From positions 3,534,001 to 3,598,000 of the forward strand of contig JAPFFF010000001.1 in assembly GCA_039105265.1 (NCBI GenBank): DNA of 64,000 nt, given 5' to 3'. Shown here piece by piece: positions 61,516 through 64,000 of the stretch. Each line of letters starts with the position of its first letter. The stretch's first letter is position 1. Below the pieces are notes generated by a model that was given only the letters and a program-made list of their open reading frames with translations, was not told the DNA's origin and made no database searches. Both the position numbers and the translations under genes were made by a program. The stretch comes from Tritrichomonas musculus. Lineage: Eukaryota; Parabasalia; Tritrichomonadida; Tritrichomonadidae.

Positions 61516-62202
61516 TTAAGCAGCTTGCTCAGCATTTAATGGTCTGTACGTTTTGGGTTGTATAGAATTTTTAGTAGTACTTTGAGCGTTACTTTCTTCA
61601 TCCTGTCGTTTTCCTTTTTGTGAATTATAAGATCTGTAAGCAGTTGTCTGTCTTTTTTGGGATACTCCTCCTCTAGCTGATTGCACAGGTTTGACAATTG
61701 ATTTTTTGGTTGTTTTATTAATTGAATTTTGATTTTGTGACTGTGGAGGTATAACTCTGGCTGATGTTTGCATTGGATTCTTTTTAATTTCCTCGTATTC
61801 GCGATAAGGGAATATCTGGAAAGAACAGTTTAAAACGCCAAACCTAGACTGGTCTGATCGAAGCAATGTTACATCAACTTCATATATTGTTGGATTGTTT
61901 TCTGTAATTTGATCTGAAATTTCAAAAAAGTCGAATGAGCATTTTCCTCTAACTGCTGCGTTGCCATGGCCAGCTCTAAGTTCAAAAACAACTTTTAAAT
62001 CGAGTAATCGTGAATGTTGGAATATAAGTCGCTTTCCTTTTTCATATGTTAATTTGGTCATTGATGTCTTTTTCGGATTTAACTCAATCGGTGGACAACC
62101 TGGAATTGTTACTGAAAGAGGGCATGCCATAGCGTTGAAATTACGGCATGTGACATAGTTGACAATAAATTCGAGGACAAAATCGGGAGATTGGCGAGTC
62201 AT
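61516..62202 (-). CDS. C2-like domain protein, unknown
   Basis: A 228-residue protein. The N-terminal 140 residues look like an eight-strand beta sandwich, with alternating hydrophobic strands (FVLEFIVNYVTCRNF, LLDLKVVFELRAG, VRGKCSFDFFEIS, FGVLNCSFQIFPYREY), similar to the NT-C2 or other C2 domains that sit at the start of membrane- or cytoskeleton-associated proteins. The calcium-binding aspartates of classic C2 domains are not present as a set. The C-terminal 85 residues are basic, S/Q/T-rich and disordered. It has no signal peptide or membrane helix. It converges with the CCZ1-like gene (270-bp spacer) and is tandem with VPS26 on the minus strand. Confidence 0.6.
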   Translation of the reverse strand: MTRQSPDFVLEFIVNYVTCRNFNAMACPLSVTIPGCPPIELNPKKTSMTKLTYEKGKRLIFQHSRLLDLKVVFELRAGHGNAAVRGKCSFDFFEISDQITENNPTIYEVDVTLLRSDQSRFGVLNCSFQIFPYREYEEIKKNPMQTSARVIPPQSQNQNSINKTTKKSIVKPVQSARGGVSQKRQTTAYRSYNSQKGKRQDEESNAQSTTKNSIQPKTYRPLNAEQAA

Positions 62203-62611
62203 TTTTGATGTTAAAATAAAATTTTTCTATTAATGAAATTCTCAGAAAAAATTTAACGCTTTGAAAAATAAACGTAGATGTGACAATATACGTTAATTGG
62301 TTTGAAAGATATTTTTTATATAACATATCAGACCTTTGCAAAAATGAAAATTTATATCATTTTATAAATCAAAATATTATATTAAAATGATTATATAACT
62401 ACTTTTATATCCAACGTTATTAATTGATAAATTAGCTTTTATGATCATAATTTCTCTTAGAAATTAAATTAAATTTATTCTTTATATACTACTTTCATAT
62501 GGAATATATGAGTAAATAAAAAAGTAAAAAGTGACTTCTAAGCAAATATAAAAGACAAAGATTCGATAAATAAAATTCTAATATTTTATTACCTCTCAAA
62601 AATATTAATAA
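62203..62611. other. Tandem intergenic spacer
   Basis: Around 410 bp between two minus-strand genes; AAAAAGTAAAAAGTGACTTC lies near 62520. No open frame is supported. Confidence 0.45.
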
Positions 62612-63550
62612 TTATTGTTTTTCACTACCAACTTCATGAACTCTCGATTCTTGGTTGATTTTGTCTATATCTTCTTTTCTGAATCTATTGAAATATACTT
62701 TCATTTTTTTGAAGTATTTTTTGCCATTTTCATCGGACATTTCAACACGGAGGTAATGTTCAACTTCAAGTGTTGATCCTTTGAAATGTTGGTAAGGCCA
62801 TAAATCAATATCTCCCATATATATTCTGATTGGAATAAAATCTCCTCTAACTGGAGCGCCATCAAGAATATCATAAGTCTTTAATAGTGTCTTCTTCTTG
62901 AAGTAACTTGTCTCTGAATTAAAAACTTCTGACCGGAAAATATTCATTCTCATGAATACAATTCTTAGCTTAACAAGAATGAAGCAAGCTGCTCCAACAA
63001 TGGGTTCTCTTGCATCATAAGCTTGACGAGGGAATATAAACTCTACATGCAAAACATTTTTGATACCAACTTCATTGTGCAATGTAGTTTTGAGAGGATA
63101 TGTAGCATATGAAAGTCCAATGAACTGTTTTTCAACAACAAAATCAGAAATACGATGGCAAATACGAACTTCAACGCCATATAATGCATTTATAGCTGTT
63201 CCATAATAAGTGTTTGTTGGGAGATTAATATTCTCGAATGTAAAATCTGTGGAAAGTTCATTAACAAGATCGCCTGGAGGCATTAAGCATTGAGTTCTTT
63301 CATAGAACCTTTCATATACTTCTTTATTTGTTGTATCACCTCGAAATTCACCAAAAACTGTCAGCATGATAGATTTATGACTAACTTTTTTACCTGGCGG
63401 AGGTTTAATAGTAACTTTTCCAGTTATGGTATCACTTCTATAATAGGCAACAATGTCAGGTGGCGAAAAATCCTTTATCTCGTCCATCAACTTTTGATTT
63501 CCAGGTATCTCAATAATAATTTCTGGATTAACGTGGAGGAAAGAAAGCAT
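62612..63550 (-). CDS. VPS26: Retromer subunit VPS26
   Basis: A 312-residue arrestin-fold protein from the ATG that begins MLSFLHVNPEIIIEI; the frame is open 20 codons further up but only from TTG. Family features in order: YYRSDTITGKVTIKPPPGKKVSHKSI (the loop-rich first strands), a middle DFTFENINLPTNTYYG, then LRYFVRV-like RICHRIS and KQFIGLSYAT, LHVEFIF, PVRGDFIPIRIYMGDIDLWP (the conserved VRGE-x-IPIR-x-F-L block), and YLRVEM near the end. The length is close to other VPS26 proteins (about 320-340). VPS26 forms the cargo-recognition trimer with VPS35 and VPS29 on endosomes. A C-terminal extension beyond residue 295 is short and polar. Confidence 0.9.
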   Translation of the reverse strand: MLSFLHVNPEIIIEIPGNQKLMDEIKDFSPPDIVAYYRSDTITGKVTIKPPPGKKVSHKSIMLTVFGEFRGDTTNKEVYERFYERTQCLMPPGDLVNELSTDFTFENINLPTNTYYGTAINALYGVEVRICHRISDFVVEKQFIGLSYATYPLKTTLHNEVGIKNVLHVEFIFPRQAYDAREPIVGAACFILVKLRIVFMRMNIFRSEVFNSETSYFKKKTLLKTYDILDGAPVRGDFIPIRIYMGDIDLWPYQHFKGSTLEVEHYLRVEMSDENGKKYFKKMKVYFNRFRKEDIDKINQESRVHEVGSEKQ

Positions 63551-64000
63551 TTTTTTGATTAGAATAACTTTTTTAATTTTTAATCGTAAAATATAATATT
63601 TTTTATTCAATTTTTTAAATTTACAATTGAATTATTTGTGAATAGTCATCAATAAAATAATTTGTATATTTAATAACTTGTGAAAACCCTACTAAAAGGC
63701 TATGCTTTTTAAAAAATGTATAAATATTAGACAATTATAAAAAAAAATTTGAGAACTCTTATCATCGTTAATCTAACAAAAAAAATTTGAAATAATTTTT
63801 GTTGTTTTTTACACACCAAAAGATAAGAATTGGTTATAACCAATCGAATGATCTGCAATGTATTCTTTTATGATGCAATTCATATATTTTTAAATACTTT
63901 TTGCAATAACCATTAAATTCGCTATAAAAAATAAACCAAAATACTTTTTATTTCCTTTAAAATAACATTTCCTTTAAAATATCATGTATTATTTATTAAT
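63551..64000. other. Upstream region of VPS26 to the window edge
   Basis: About 450 bp, AT-rich. ATTCTAATCAAAAAA directly precedes the VPS26 ATG. No further gene is visible before the window ends. Confidence 0.45.

Noticed and set aside
1-64000. Virus-derived elements such as Polintons or LTR elements, which are common in trichomonads
   Set aside because: No polymerase, integrase, capsid-like or reverse-transcriptase similarity was seen on either strand.

Overview
The window looks like nuclear DNA of a trichomonad parabasalid, most like Tritrichomonas. It is very AT-rich, the genes appear intronless and mostly short-spaced, there is a decayed BspA-type leucine-rich-repeat gene with a C-terminal membrane anchor, and cut-and-paste DNA transposons (Mutator-like, Tc1/mariner-like, hAT-like) are abundant. 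The organism call is inference from gene style and repeat content. I recognised no tRNA, rRNA, CRISPR array or virus-derived element.

Region 1 (about 0.2-19 kb) is gene-dense: an armadillo-like protein, a secreted thioredoxin/PDI protein with a CPAC centre, a MAP65/PRC1/Ase1 microtubule bundler divergently paired with a coiled-coil protein, a second coiled-coil protein, an SP-RING (PIAS/Siz-type) SUMO ligase, a 1733-residue chromatin protein that looks like a catalytically dead SNF2/CHD remodeler joined to FYRN/FYRC domains, a Myb/SANT-like protein, two divergently transcribed single-pass membrane proteins, and a CaMKK-like kinase with DFS in place of DFG.

Region 2 (about 19-31 kb) is sparse and decaying: long empty AT-rich stretches, a frameshifted helical-repeat gene, a DUF1963 gene, a seven-helix membrane protein, a low-complexity protein, a small inverted-repeat element, and BspA-like and sugar-transporter pseudogenes.

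Region 3 (about 31-53 kb) is a transposon landing zone. One minus-strand surface-protein gene, with its signal peptide at 39.1 kb and its membrane anchor at 31.6 kb, appears to be in three pieces. One break is a 2745-bp mariner-like element whose removal, with one TA copy, restores the reading frame exactly. Next is an 8133-bp Mutator-like element (MULE) with an intact transposase ORF and giant terminal inverted repeats, each containing a 135-bp tandem array (17 and 21 units). The MULE sits inside an older TA-flanked element. A frameshifted Tc1-like transposase gene, a fold-back structure with a 20-bp perfect palindrome, and a 1078-bp non-autonomous hAT-like element with a perfect 8-bp target duplication follow.

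Region 4 (about 53.7-64 kb) returns to housekeeping genes: casein kinase 2 regulatory subunit, a 1596-residue HEAT-repeat protein resembling HEATR5/Laa1, a CCZ1-like longin protein, a C2-like protein and retromer VPS26. Three of these five point to endosomal trafficking. Start codons were set to ATG wherever the longest open frame began only at TTG.
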